From Desulfonatronum thiosulfatophilum (GTDB lineage Bacteria > Desulfobacterota > Desulfovibrionia > Desulfovibrionales > Desulfonatronaceae), in NCBI RefSeq assembly GCF_900104215.1, contig NZ_FMXO01000003.1, forward strand, positions 1-64,000: a stretch of DNA of 64,000 bases. Direction: 5' to 3'. The first letter of the stretch is position 1; each line of letters starts with the position of its first letter. Below, piece after piece: positions 27,714-36,768 of the stretch. The translations under genes and the position numbers were made by a program. Below the pieces are notes generated by a model. The model was not told the DNA's origin and did not search any database. It worked only from the letters and a program-made list of their open reading frames with translations.

Positions 27714-28907
27714 ATGCTGCGGCCGAACGAACAAAAAAATATCGATATACTGCGATACATTAAAATGCACAATCAAGTTTATGCGCCGAATTCTTCCCTG
27801 CCGGCCTTGCCGGAACATTTGCGCAAGCTGGAACGGATCTGGGTGGATAAGTCGGTCCTGCATACTGCCATGACTCAGCGGGTTCTTGCCGGAGTCGGTC
27901 ATCTGCCCGTGGAGATAGTCGATCAGGAACAACGGCCAAAGGACTACGATCACGAGCTGGGCATATTGTACCTGAAGCACTACAAAGGTCGGTTTCTGCG
28001 CTCCTGTCCAGGAACAAGCCATTATCATTGTTGCGGCTACCGGATCGTGCATATCGGCGAGAATTGTCCCTTGTCCTGTTCCTACTGTATTCTCCAGGCC
28101 TATTTTCAGGATCGAGTGCTCAAGGTGTGGGCCAACCAGGAGGATCTTTTCGGGGAACTGGAGCGGGCTTTTGGCGAGCATCCGCAACGTCGCTTGCGAC
28201 TGGGCACCGGGGAATTCACGGATTCGCTGACTCTGGAGCCGCTGACCGGCTACAGCCGGGATCTGGTCGCCTTCCTGAGCGACTATCCGCAGGTCTGCCT
28301 GGAACTGAAGTCCAAGGTGGTAAACCTGAGCTGGATGGATCAGGCACGACGACCCGACCGCGTTCTACCGGCGTGGTCCATGAACGCCCCCCACATCCAG
28401 GCTGGGGAGGAACGCGGCAGCGCAACTCTGGAGGAGCGGCTTCAGGCTGCGAGGTACTGCGCCCGGTCCGGGTTTCGGGTCTGTCTGCATTTTGATCCGG
28501 TGATTCCGTGCAACGACTGGGAACAAGGCTATGCCCGGACCGTGGAGATGATCGCTGATTATCTGCGTCCGGAGCAGGTGGCCTATATCAGTCTGGGCTC
28601 TTTGCGATTCATGCCGGAACTGAAGAGCCGGATCATGACCAATCATCCCAGTTCCAACTATATCTACGCCGAATTCATCACCGGACTGGACGGCAAGCAG
28701 CGCCTGCTGCGACCGCTTCGCGTCCGCCAACTGCGCCATGTGGCCCACATGTTGCGCCGGGCCGGTTTTGAAGGGCTGTATCTGTGCATGGAATCCGACG
28801 AGGTCTGGCAGGATGTGCTTGAATGTACACCCAGGAAACTCGGAGGACTGGCTCGCTATCTCATGGCTCGCGTGTTCGGTGCAGAATTCTCAGCTGTCAC
28901 GGAATGA
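27714..28907 (+). CDS. Radical SAM protein of the spore photoproduct lyase family
   Basis: The product has 397 residues from the ATG at 27714 (AAGG six bases upstream); an ATG at 27765 is an alternative. The cluster motif is C118-x3-C122-x2-C125 in ENCPLSCSYCILQAYFQ, the SPL-type CxxxCxxC. ELKSKVVNLSWM, LHFDPVIPCNDWEQGY and YISLGSLRFMPELK follow the SPL family. True SPL repairs the spore photoproduct thymine dimer, but many homologues occur in non-sporulating Proteobacteria with unknown substrate, and that probably applies here. It is divergent from the GT2 gene with only 15 bases between starts. Confidence 0.88.
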   Translation: MLRPNEQKNIDILRYIKMHNQVYAPNSSLPALPEHLRKLERIWVDKSVLHTAMTQRVLAGVGHLPVEIVDQEQRPKDYDHELGILYLKHYKGRFLRSCPGTSHYHCCGYRIVHIGENCPLSCSYCILQAYFQDRVLKVWANQEDLFGELERAFGEHPQRRLRLGTGEFTDSLTLEPLTGYSRDLVAFLSDYPQVCLELKSKVVNLSWMDQARRPDRVLPAWSMNAPHIQAGEERGSATLEERLQAARYCARSGFRVCLHFDPVIPCNDWEQGYARTVEMIADYLRPEQVAYISLGSLRFMPELKSRIMTNHPSSNYIYAEFITGLDGKQRLLRPLRVRQLRHVAHMLRRAGFEGLYLCMESDEVWQDVLECTPRKLGGLARYLMARVFGAEFSAVTE

Positions 28908-28928
28908 GATGAAATCACGAGTCGGTCG

Positions 28929-29672
28929 CTAACTGCCGCGACGGCTGTAGCTGTGGTCTTTGAACCACTGTTCCAGACTCGTGCAGTGGATGCATGCGCC
29001 GCGTTTCTGAAAGAGACGGATCATGGCCATGCCGGCGACAAAACCGCCGATATGCGCCCACCAAGCAATGCCCTGGGCCCCTTCATGCTGAATCGCGGCG
29101 GTGACGCCGGATATGACTTGGATCAGAATCCAGATTCCCAGAAAGACCACTGCCGGCACCTCGAAAAAATACGGGATGAAAAAAATGGGAATGAACGCCA
29201 CGACCCGGGCATGGGGATACAGCAGCAGGTACGCGCCCATGATGCCGGCGATGGCTCCGGAGGCGCCGATGACCGGAATGGTTGAATTCAGGTTGAAGAG
29301 AAGGTGGAACAGGACCGCTCCGAGCCCGCACAACAGATAGAAAATGAGGAAGCGCACCGTGCCCATCACGTCTTCCACATTGTCGCCGAAGATCCAGAGC
29401 ATCCACATGTTCAGGAAGAAATGCAAAAAACCGGCATGCAGGAACATGTGCGTGCCCAGAGTGATGAACCAGTTGGGAGCGTAACCGATTTCCAGTGCCC
29501 ATGCCGGATCCGTGACCCGGGCCGGGATCATTCCGAACACATGGGTCATCATCAGCAGTTCTCGATGGCTCAGGGAGAGCATCAGAATGAAGATCGCCGT
29601 GTTCACGGAAATGATCACCCACATGCCGTAGGACGGTTTGATATTAGGAATATTGTCGCGAAGCGGGATCAT
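28929..29672 (-). CDS. Rhomboid-family intramembrane serine protease
   Basis: The product has 247 residues with six or seven hydrophobic segments. The catalytic serine is S138 in VIGASGAIAGIMGAYLL and the histidine is H207 in WWAHIGGFVAGM, the Ser-His dyad of rhomboids. HMFLHAGFLHFFLNMWMLWI is the conserved second-helix region. It cuts transmembrane helices within the inner membrane; substrates are unknown. A C-terminal tail with CIHC (227-230) is a small extra. It lies eleven bases downstream of the rluD-coaE gene and is likely co-transcribed. Confidence 0.93.
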   Translation of the reverse strand: MIPLRDNIPNIKPSYGMWVIISVNTAIFILMLSLSHRELLMMTHVFGMIPARVTDPAWALEIGYAPNWFITLGTHMFLHAGFLHFFLNMWMLWIFGDNVEDVMGTVRFLIFYLLCGLGAVLFHLLFNLNSTIPVIGASGAIAGIMGAYLLLYPHARVVAFIPIFFIPYFFEVPAVVFLGIWILIQVISGVTAAIQHEGAQGIAWWAHIGGFVAGMAMIRLFQKRGACIHCTSLEQWFKDHSYSRRGS

Positions 29673-29683
29673 GGACTTTCATC

Positions 29684-31312
29684 CTACTGTTTGGGATTAA
29701 CCAGGCCGTTAATTTTGCTCAGCAGCCGACGTACCTTTCGGCGACGCAGCCGGCGCAGGATGCCGGTCAGGGCCTCTGCGCGCCGCTGGAGTTGATCAGG
29801 GGTGCCCGGATTCTCCACGATCAGATGACAGGCCCGCAGTTTTTTGGCTTCAGGCCATTGCCAGGACTCCACATCTGCCAGCAGCTCTTCATTCCATCCC
29901 CGCTTCTCACATAGCCACGCTTTGCGCCGATGCGCATCACACGCAAGACCAACGAGAAGATCAAAACCGGACGTCCATCCGGTTTCCAGAAGCAAGGGCA
30001 CTTCGGCCACGGCCACCCGGGCGCCACGATGTTTCTCCCAGAAGCATTCCAGGCGATGCCTGGCCAGGGGGTGGATCATGGCTTCGAGTTCGTGCCGCAG
30101 ATGGGGCGTTTCACGCAAAGCTTGCAGCAGAGCCCGCTTGTCCACCTGGGAGTTCCGGTCGGCAATGAACCTGTCGCCGAAGCGCCGCCGGAGCAATTCC
30201 CAGCCGTCCTGCCCCGGCTTGTACAGTTCCGCGATGGCCATGTCCGCGCTCCAAACCGGAATGCCGATTGCGGCCAGATTCTCCAGAAGCAGGCTTTTGC
30301 CGCAGCCGGGCATGCCTGTCAGGCCGACGCGCTGGGTGGTTCTGGAACCGACAAGCATGATTCGGGTCATGGCCTTGGGAGGAGGGAGTTGAAAGCGCAG
30401 CGGCTCGTGGGTTTGGGGATGAGCGAAACCCAGTTTCCAGGCGTGGAGCATGGGCCGCTCGACGAGCTTGTCGAGGCCGGGAACATCTTTCTGCCAGGCG
30501 CGGAAATGGTTTGGGCAGTAGGACGCATCACCCAGCAATGGGTGGCCGACATGCTGCATGTGCACCCGCACCTGATGGGTCCGGCCGCTGAAGATGTGCA
30601 CCTGCACAAGGCTGAAGCGGTCATGGGCGGCTGACCATAACACCCTGTATTCGCTTTGGGCCGGTTTACCGCCTTTGGGAAGAACCGCCATTCTCGTCTT
30701 CCAGGTCGGATGGCGGCCGATGGGAGCGTCAATGAAATCCGTGGCCCGGGGGCGGCCGTGGACCAGAGCCAGATATGTCTTGTCGACTTGACGATCGGCA
30801 AAGGAAGCCGCCAGCCGCAACCTTGTCGATTCATTCAGGGCCACTACCATCACTCCGGTGGTGTCCTTGTCCAGGCGGTGGACAATCCCGGGCCTGGCTC
30901 CCGCGAGTTCGCTCAGCTCGGGAAAATGATGGATCAGGCGATGAACCAGCGTGCCCATAGCCAGTCCGGGTGCGGGATGGACCACCAGACCAGCGGGCTT
31001 GTTCAATACTACGAGGTCTTCGTCAAGGTGAAGAATCCGGAGTTCCCGGTTCTCCGGCTGCAAGTCGCTCTTCATGACGACCACTTCCAGTTCCAGGTGT
31101 TCTCCGCGGACAATCCGCCGGCTCGGACGGGTGCATGCCTGGCCGTTGATCCTGGCGTGCCCTTCTTTAATCCAGACTTGAACTTTGGCCCTGGCAACTT
31201 CCTGCTCGACGAGTTGATTCGTCCAGAACTGGTCCAGCCTCTGACCTTGGGCCTCCATGGGAGCGATGGCCGTCAAAGGGGCGTCAGCATGTTTCTCATC
31301 ACTTTGGGGCAT
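29684..31312 (-). CDS. Fusion protein: RluD-type pseudouridine synthase and dephospho-CoA kinase
   Basis: The product has 542 residues. Residues about 20-85 are an S4-like RNA-binding domain. Residues about 85-310 are the RluA/RluD catalytic domain, with the key Asp in GIVHRLDKDTTGVMVV (about 147) and FSGRTHQVRVHM. From about 325 begins CoaE, with P-loop GLTGMPGCGKS and the lid and CoA-site motifs ELEAMIHPLARHRLE and VAEVPLLLETGW. The first half modifies 23S rRNA uridines. The second phosphorylates dephospho-CoA, the last step of CoA synthesis. An internal ATG before the CoaE half could also make CoaE alone. One continuous frame supports a true fusion. Confidence 0.92.
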   Translation of the reverse strand: MPQSDEKHADAPLTAIAPMEAQGQRLDQFWTNQLVEQEVARAKVQVWIKEGHARINGQACTRPSRRIVRGEHLELEVVVMKSDLQPENRELRILHLDEDLVVLNKPAGLVVHPAPGLAMGTLVHRLIHHFPELSELAGARPGIVHRLDKDTTGVMVVALNESTRLRLAASFADRQVDKTYLALVHGRPRATDFIDAPIGRHPTWKTRMAVLPKGGKPAQSEYRVLWSAAHDRFSLVQVHIFSGRTHQVRVHMQHVGHPLLGDASYCPNHFRAWQKDVPGLDKLVERPMLHAWKLGFAHPQTHEPLRFQLPPPKAMTRIMLVGSRTTQRVGLTGMPGCGKSLLLENLAAIGIPVWSADMAIAELYKPGQDGWELLRRRFGDRFIADRNSQVDKRALLQALRETPHLRHELEAMIHPLARHRLECFWEKHRGARVAVAEVPLLLETGWTSGFDLLVGLACDAHRRKAWLCEKRGWNEELLADVESWQWPEAKKLRACHLIVENPGTPDQLQRRAEALTGILRRLRRRKVRRLLSKINGLVNPKQ

Positions 31313-31409
31313 GATCGTAGTATTCCAAGTTCGTAAGCGTGCTCATGGAAACGCTCCGGGTGGATCGCCTCGGAAAGAATGGTTGAAAAAAAGTAACTAC
31401 TCAGCTGGG

Positions 31410-31578
31410 GTCCGGCTTGCCTTGATTATGCGGCCTCGCAAACTCCTTCGCCGGCTTCGTAACATCGAATCATTGCTTTGAATAAACATCATTTGTACTC
31501 CAAATGTACGGCAATGGTTCGATGAACGAATCCTGGCTCAGTCTCACATGCGAGGCCGTAAAACAAGGCAAGCCGGAC
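31410..31578. repeat. Structured repeat family, copy 2
   Basis: The terminal stem GTCCGGCTTGCCTTG (31410-31424) pairs perfectly with CAAGGCAAGCCGGAC (31564-31578). After a small internal loop, CGGCCTCGCA pairs with TGCGAGGCCG. The inner stem TCGAATCATTGC (31465-31476) pairs with GCAATGGTTCGA (31511-31522). Conserved segments are AACTCCTTCGCCGGCTTCGT and GAACGAATCCTGGCTCAGTC. CATTTG/CAAATG forms a tip hairpin. It lies about 100 bases upstream of the rluD-coaE start. Confidence 0.85.
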
Positions 31579-31614
31579 TAATCCCGTGTACGATTAGAAA
31601 TTGCTGAATAGTTC

Positions 31615-31651
31615 AAAAAAATACCCCAGACGATTGTCATCGCCTGGGGTA
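31615..31651 (-). terminator. Rho-independent terminator of the SIMPL gene
   Basis: Read on the minus strand, TACCCCAGGCGAT, loop GACA, ATCGTCTGGGGTA is followed by a run of seven T bases. It stands about 80 bases after the stop of the SIMPL gene. Confidence 0.9.
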
Positions 31652-31728
31652 GAAATAGGAACGGTGATCCGCGTTGTAAACGGCGATGGCCGAGATCGAG
31701 CCGTTATTAACCGGGCGCGCGTCCTTGG

Positions 31729-32460
31729 CTATTCCGTGAGATAGTACTCCACGGTGGTCACTACGCGCAGGGTTTTGTTGATCTGCTTGTGTTCCATTGT
31801 ATCCGGGGCATTGTCCCGAGGCAGGATCTGGAAAAGTCCTTGCGTGGCCCGGCGGATGCCGCCCAAACGGCTGCCGGCGTCGGCGGCAAACTGCTCGGCG
31901 GCAAGACGGGCATTTACCGTGGCTTCAGCGATCATTTCCGGCTTGACGTCGTTGAGTCCGGTGAACAAATAGACAGGACCGCTTGAACCGTACTCCGCAC
32001 TCAAAACCACGCCGACGTCCACCAGTTCGCTGACCTTTTGGCTGGCAGCCGCAATGAGATCCACGTTTTCCGTGCGGGCGACGAGGATCTGGGTCAGGAT
32101 GAAGCGCGAATCCAAGGGGCCGGAACGGTAGGCTTGCGCCAAAAGATCCGTCACTTCCAGGGATTGCAGCTCAATGGAGTTTTCGGGCAGACCGTGGCGG
32201 ACGAAGAACTGGACGATTTTGTTTGCGTCCGCGGTCAGTTGGGCGTGAACCTCCGCCAGATTGTTGCCGGTTGCCACGAAACGCATCGGCCATATTGCCA
32301 AGTTGGCCTGAACTTCCGTCTCAGCAAGGCCCCTGACCGTTACGAAACGGTCGTTGAGGCGGCCTTCAATAAATCCCTGTCCGATAAAATAGCCGCCAAA
32401 GGACAACCCGACGGCGATCAGCAGCGCAGCGACGAAAAGCTTGAGCGGGGATTCGGACAT
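31729..32460 (-). CDS. SIMPL (DUF541) domain protein, membrane-anchored
   Basis: The product has 243 residues from the ATG at 32460, behind CTGGAGACCGAAC; the 27 extra upstream codons lack a ribosome site. KLFVAALLIAVGLSFGGYFI is an uncleaved N-terminal membrane helix. The rest is the SIMPL domain (VTVRGLAETEVQANLAIWPM, IVQFFVRHGLPENSIELQSL), facing the periplasm. Such proteins form oligomers, and E. coli YggE is linked to oxidative stress, but the role is not settled. It sits downstream of ppiD on the same strand. Confidence 0.9.
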   Translation of the reverse strand: MSESPLKLFVAALLIAVGLSFGGYFIGQGFIEGRLNDRFVTVRGLAETEVQANLAIWPMRFVATGNNLAEVHAQLTADANKIVQFFVRHGLPENSIELQSLEVTDLLAQAYRSGPLDSRFILTQILVARTENVDLIAAASQKVSELVDVGVVLSAEYGSSGPVYLFTGLNDVKPEMIAEATVNARLAAEQFAADAGSRLGGIRRATQGLFQILPRDNAPDTMEHKQINKTLRVVTTVEYYLTE

Positions 32461-32553
32461 GTTCGGTCTCCAGTATTTGAGGATTGCCGGCAGTGCGAGG
32501 GGCGCCAATGGACGAGAATCAGGACCGGGCTGCCTCGCCAACGCCGCCCCGGA

Positions 32554-34449
32554 CTATCTGGCAGGACTAATAATGTCCGGACGAACGATCCTGATGTCAG
32601 CCTTGCGCTGCAACTCTCCGACAAAGGCCTGCAGGAACTCGTTCTGCCTGGATTCGAGCAGGGACTGGCGCCACATGTCGCTCTCTTCGGCCCATTGTTC
32701 TTCGGTGGGAGGAAAACGTTCCTCAAGCCTGGCAACAATGAAGGCATCCTGGATCTGGTATACTTCCGGCAGCCATTCACCCACGGCAGCGGCAAAAGAT
32801 TCAGAGGCCAGATCCGTGTTGAAGCCGAGTCCGGGGATGAATCCCTGCCGTCCAAAGGCGGAACTGCGCTGCAGATCGTCGGGAGAATAGGCTTCATCAG
32901 TGTCCGCGCGAATTTGATCAAGAACGCTTTCAGCTCTGCCTTGCGCCGCATCCTTGGCAAGTTCCAGGCGGAGTTGCGTGACGACGCGATCGCGGACTTC
33001 ATCCAGCGTCCGGACCCGCTGAGGTTCATGGTCGATTCGTTGTGCCAGCAGATAACCGTCGGCCATCAGGATTGGCGTTTGGGTGATTTCCTGATCATCA
33101 AGCCCGAACAGGACGGCCACCGCTTCGGGATTCAGATTGAGACCGGCAGGAGACTGCCCCATGGCGAAAAAATTCGATTCTTGGACCTCGAGGTCGAGCT
33201 GCTCAGCTATCTGATCCAGCGGAGATCCGACAATCACCTGTTCCATGGCCACATCCAGGGCGTCGGTCATAACCTCCAGGGCATGCTCTTCGGCCAGTCG
33301 GGCCCGGATTGTCGCCGCGACCTCTTCCAGGGGGATAGTACTTTCTTCGCGACGTTCCTCCACCTGGATCAAGTGCCATCCAAAGGGGCTTCGCACGGGA
33401 GAACTGATTTGCCCGGCCTGGAGTTCGAAGGCCGCATCCTCGAATTCGGCAATCATTTCTCCGCGTCCGAACCAGCCCAGATCTCCGCCCTGGGCAGCGC
33501 TGGCGTCCTCGGAATATTCGCGGGCCAAGTCCTCGAAGTTCTCATCGCCCTGGATCCGGACCAGCAAGGCGAGCAGCTGATCGCGAGCCTGATTCTCGGC
33601 TTCCTCGGTTGCATCAGAAGGGGTGATCAGGATGTGTCTGGCCCATACCTGTTCAGGTCGGGTGTATTCATGGGATCTGGCATTATAGTAGTCCAGAATT
33701 TCTTCCCGGGTCACGGCTGTGGGGTCGGCCAAGGCCGAAGGAGTGATGTTCAGGTAGGCGATGCGCATGCGGGCGGGAATCTGGAAGGCGTTCAAATTGG
33801 CTTGATAATGAGCTTCAACGGCTTCCTCGGTGATCTCAAACTGTTCCGCCAGCTCATGGTTCCAGGGAAACGAGAGGTAGCTCAGCACAACCTCTTCTCG
33901 GGCAAAGGTGAAAAGGTCGCGGACCTCCTGGTCGGAAACCGCGGCCGGCAGAGTAATGAACTCCTGAAGACGCTGAATCTTCAGGTCCCTGCGGAAATCC
34001 GCTTCAAACTGAGCCGGAGTGAGGTTGTACGCTCTCAGGACCGCCCGGTAGGCAACAGGATCAAATTGTTGTTCCTGGTCGTGAAAAACTTCAAGATCGT
34101 AAATGGCTTGACGCAGCTCCTGGGTGGAAACACTCAGATTCAGGCGTGCAGCCTCCTGTTCCATGAGCTTGGCATTGACCATCTGGCCGAAGATCTGGCC
34201 GCGCATGTCCATGCGCTCCAGTTCGTCAATATTGATCCCTGGATTTTCCCGGCGCAGATTTTCCACGGTCTGCCGGTAGACCCGTTGAAAATCCTCCAGC
34301 AAAAGCGGGCTTTCGTTGATTTCCGCCAGGACATTGCCGCGCTCTGAGCGAAAACTGCCCACACCCCAGAAAACAAAGACCAGGATAATAATCCCAAATA
34401 TGACTTTTACGCCCCATGACTGGGCATTGCGACGAATGGCGTCAAGCAT
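32554..34449 (-). CDS. ppiD: Periplasmic peptidyl-prolyl isomerase / chaperone PpiD
   Basis: The product has 631 residues, normal for PpiD. The N-terminal membrane anchor is [19 protein letters not shown] (15-33). A SurA-like chaperone region follows, then a parvulin domain (about 263-361: [51 protein letters not shown]) and a C-terminal SurA-like segment. It assists folding of proteins leaving the Sec translocon. It lies 93 bases upstream of the SIMPL gene and 75 bases downstream of aconitase, all on the minus strand. Confidence 0.92.
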   Translation of the reverse strand: MLDAIRRNAQSWGVKVIFGIIILVFVFWGVGSFRSERGNVLAEINESPLLLEDFQRVYRQTVENLRRENPGINIDELERMDMRGQIFGQMVNAKLMEQEAARLNLSVSTQELRQAIYDLEVFHDQEQQFDPVAYRAVLRAYNLTPAQFEADFRRDLKIQRLQEFITLPAAVSDQEVRDLFTFAREEVVLSYLSFPWNHELAEQFEITEEAVEAHYQANLNAFQIPARMRIAYLNITPSALADPTAVTREEILDYYNARSHEYTRPEQVWARHILITPSDATEEAENQARDQLLALLVRIQGDENFEDLAREYSEDASAAQGGDLGWFGRGEMIAEFEDAAFELQAGQISSPVRSPFGWHLIQVEERREESTIPLEEVAATIRARLAEEHALEVMTDALDVAMEQVIVGSPLDQIAEQLDLEVQESNFFAMGQSPAGLNLNPEAVAVLFGLDDQEITQTPILMADGYLLAQRIDHEPQRVRTLDEVRDRVVTQLRLELAKDAAQGRAESVLDQIRADTDEAYSPDDLQRSSAFGRQGFIPGLGFNTDLASESFAAAVGEWLPEVYQIQDAFIVARLEERFPPTEEQWAEESDMWRQSLLESRQNEFLQAFVGELQRKADIRIVRPDIISPAR

Positions 34450-34524
34450 TGCTGCTCCTTGCTGGTTGAACCGCTTGATGAATCTCGGTGTTTGAAAAGA
34501 AAAGACATGCGCAGGTGGTCATTA

Positions 34525-36447
34525 TTAGCGAACGCGTGCCATGTTCAGCAGACCCCCGGCATTGATAATCTCAAGTTCCTTGACGGTCAAATCATGCCGG
34601 ACAAGGATTTCCGCGCCTTCAAGGATCTGTAGCGGGATCTCGGTTCGAGAAGCCAGTTCCACTGTATCCAGTTCGATGGCTTGACCGACGGTCAGCCGGG
34701 CATGGTCGTCAGGGTTTGCGAAGACCAGGGGCAGGATGCCGAAATTGATCAGGTTGGCCTTGTGGATCCTGGCGAAAGACTTGGCCAAAACGATGCGCAC
34801 GCCCAGATGTCGCGGCCCCAGGGCCGCGTGCTCTCGACTTGATCCCTGTCCGTAGTTTTCCCCGCCGACGATGATCCCCGCTGGAGCCTTTTCCGCCCTG
34901 ACAACGAACTCCTGATCCACGCGGTTGAAAATGAACTTGCTGATGGCCGGCAGGTTGGATCGCAAGGCCGTGACAGCGGCGCCACCCGGCAGGATGTGGT
35001 CCGTGGTGACGTTGTCCCCCAGCACGATGAGCACCTGGGCCTCGATTTTACGGGGAAGCGTAGAAAACTCCTCCAGGGGGACGATGTTCGGTCCACAGCA
35101 GATCTCCACGCCTTGGGCCTGCTCCTGCGGAGGAGGCATGATGAAAAGGTGGCGGATGGAGGGGACGTCCTGCGGAAGAGTCGGTTTTTCCGGCGCGGCT
35201 CCCCAGGTTTTTGGATCGGTGATCCGGCCAACCAAAGCTGCCTGGGCCGCGGCTGCCGGGCCGACAAGGTAAACCTGGGCGTCCTGGGTGCCGCTGCGTC
35301 CTTCGAAATTGCGGTTAAAGGTCCGCAAGCTGACTCCGGCGGATGTGGGCGAGCCGCCCATGCCGATGCAGGGGCCGCAGGAGCATTCCAGGAGCCTGGC
35401 GCCGCTGTCCAGCAGTGCTTCAAGCAGGCCTTCCCGGTTCAACAGCTTGAGCACCTGTTTGGAGCCGGGGGCAATGAAAAGGTCCGTGTTTCTTGATGCT
35501 TGTCGATTCCGCAGGACCAAAGCCGCAGTTTTCAAGTCCGTATAGGAGGAGTTGGTGCAGGATCCGATAGCCACCTGATCAACCGCCAATCCATCCAGTT
35601 CGCGGATCGGCACGACAAGGTCCGGCATGTGCGGACGGGCGGCCATGGGTTCAATGGAATCCAGGTCGATCTCGATCACCTGATCATAGGAAGCATCCGG
35701 ATCCGCGGACAAGGGAGCGAAATCTTCCGGGCGACCCATCCGGGTCAGGAATTCGCGCGTTTGTTCATCGCTGGGAAAAACAGAGGCTGTGGCGCCCAGT
35801 TCCGCTCCCATATTGGTGATGGTGGCCCGTTCCGGAACGGTCAGGCCGTCCACCCCGGGACCGGCATACTCCAGCACCGCGCCCACGCCGCCCTTGACCG
35901 AGAGCAGCCCCAGAACGTGCAGAATGATGTCCTTGGCCCCTGCCCAGGCCTGGAGACGGCCGGTGAGATGGATCTGGAACACTTTGGGCATGGGGATGGT
36001 GTAGGGTTCACCGGCCATGGCCAGAGCCACGGACAGGCCGCCCGCGCCCATGGCCAAGGAGCCCACTCCGCCGGCCGTGGGGGTATGGCTGTCTGATCCG
36101 ATCAGGGTTTTCCCCGGCCTGGCAAAATTTTCCAGATGCAATTGATGGCAAATACCCGTGCCCGGTGGTGAAAAAACAATCCCGTACCTTGCGGCAACGG
36201 ATCGCAGGAAACGGTGATCGTCCGCGTTCTGGAAGCCCATCTGCAGTGTATTGTGGTCCACGTAGCTGACCGAGAGTTCAGTCCGGACACGATCCAGCCC
36301 CATGGCCATCCACTGCAGATAGGCCATGGTGCCTGTGGCGTCCTGGGTTAACGTCTGGTCGATGCGCAGTGATATCTCGCGGCCGGGGATCATTTCGCCG
36401 GATACAAGGTGATCGCGGATGATTTTCCGGGTCAGGTTTCGTCCCAT
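34525..36447 (-). CDS. Aconitate hydratase, compact ~640-residue type
   Basis: The product has 640 residues. LIGSDSHTPTAGGVGSLAMG, AIGSCTNSSYTDLKTA and LLECSCGPCIGMGGSPTS hold the three Cys ligands of the 4Fe-4S cluster. The C-terminal swivel domain is GDNVTTDHILPGG and GGENYGQGSSREHAALGPRH. It isomerises citrate and isocitrate. The length is shorter than AcnA (about 890) and matches the compact aconitase common in Desulfovibrionales and Firmicutes. A homoaconitase or isopropylmalate-isomerase role is less likely given the length. Confidence 0.92.
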   Translation of the reverse strand: MGRNLTRKIIRDHLVSGEMIPGREISLRIDQTLTQDATGTMAYLQWMAMGLDRVRTELSVSYVDHNTLQMGFQNADDHRFLRSVAARYGIVFSPPGTGICHQLHLENFARPGKTLIGSDSHTPTAGGVGSLAMGAGGLSVALAMAGEPYTIPMPKVFQIHLTGRLQAWAGAKDIILHVLGLLSVKGGVGAVLEYAGPGVDGLTVPERATITNMGAELGATASVFPSDEQTREFLTRMGRPEDFAPLSADPDASYDQVIEIDLDSIEPMAARPHMPDLVVPIRELDGLAVDQVAIGSCTNSSYTDLKTAALVLRNRQASRNTDLFIAPGSKQVLKLLNREGLLEALLDSGARLLECSCGPCIGMGGSPTSAGVSLRTFNRNFEGRSGTQDAQVYLVGPAAAAQAALVGRITDPKTWGAAPEKPTLPQDVPSIRHLFIMPPPQEQAQGVEICCGPNIVPLEEFSTLPRKIEAQVLIVLGDNVTTDHILPGGAAVTALRSNLPAISKFIFNRVDQEFVVRAEKAPAGIIVGGENYGQGSSREHAALGPRHLGVRIVLAKSFARIHKANLINFGILPLVFANPDDHARLTVGQAIELDTVELASRTEIPLQILEGAEILVRHDLTVKELEIINAGGLLNMARVR

Positions 36448-36462
36448 TGTTTCCTCTTGATT

Positions 36463-36768
36463 TTAAGGATGATCAGGTTGTGGAGGGCTGTTTTGCAACT
36501 CGTTGGCAAGCCCGAATTTTCGAATACGATTGATTTTGTTGCGTCGACAATCCATCTCCACCTGCAGACGCAGTTTGTCCTGCTGCAACATGAATATTTC
36601 CTTGGCGTGAACAATGCCCGCCGCTGTGTCTTCACTGAACATAAGTTCCTTGACCCGGGCGGCGCAGGCTTGTTTTTGGGCCGCGAATTCCTGGATTTCG
36701 ACTTCCAGCGCGGCAATAGCCTCGGACTCAGATCTTGACTCGGCGTTTTCCTGTTCTTGATGATTCAT
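36463..36768 (-). CDS. Small coiled-coil hypothetical protein
   Basis: The product has 101 residues from the ATG at 36768; a TTG 54 bases upstream would lengthen it. It is almost entirely helical and rich in E, A, Q and R (SEAIAALEVEIQEFAAQKQA), so probably a coiled coil with no membrane segment. It lies between the EPSP-synthase-like gene, which it overlaps by 41 bases, and aconitase 15 bases downstream, so it is probably part of that operon. I do not recognise it. Confidence 0.6.
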   Translation of the reverse strand: MNHQEQENAESRSESEAIAALEVEIQEFAAQKQACAARVKELMFSEDTAAGIVHAKEIFMLQQDKLRLQVEMDCRRNKINRIRKFGLANELQNSPPQPDHP

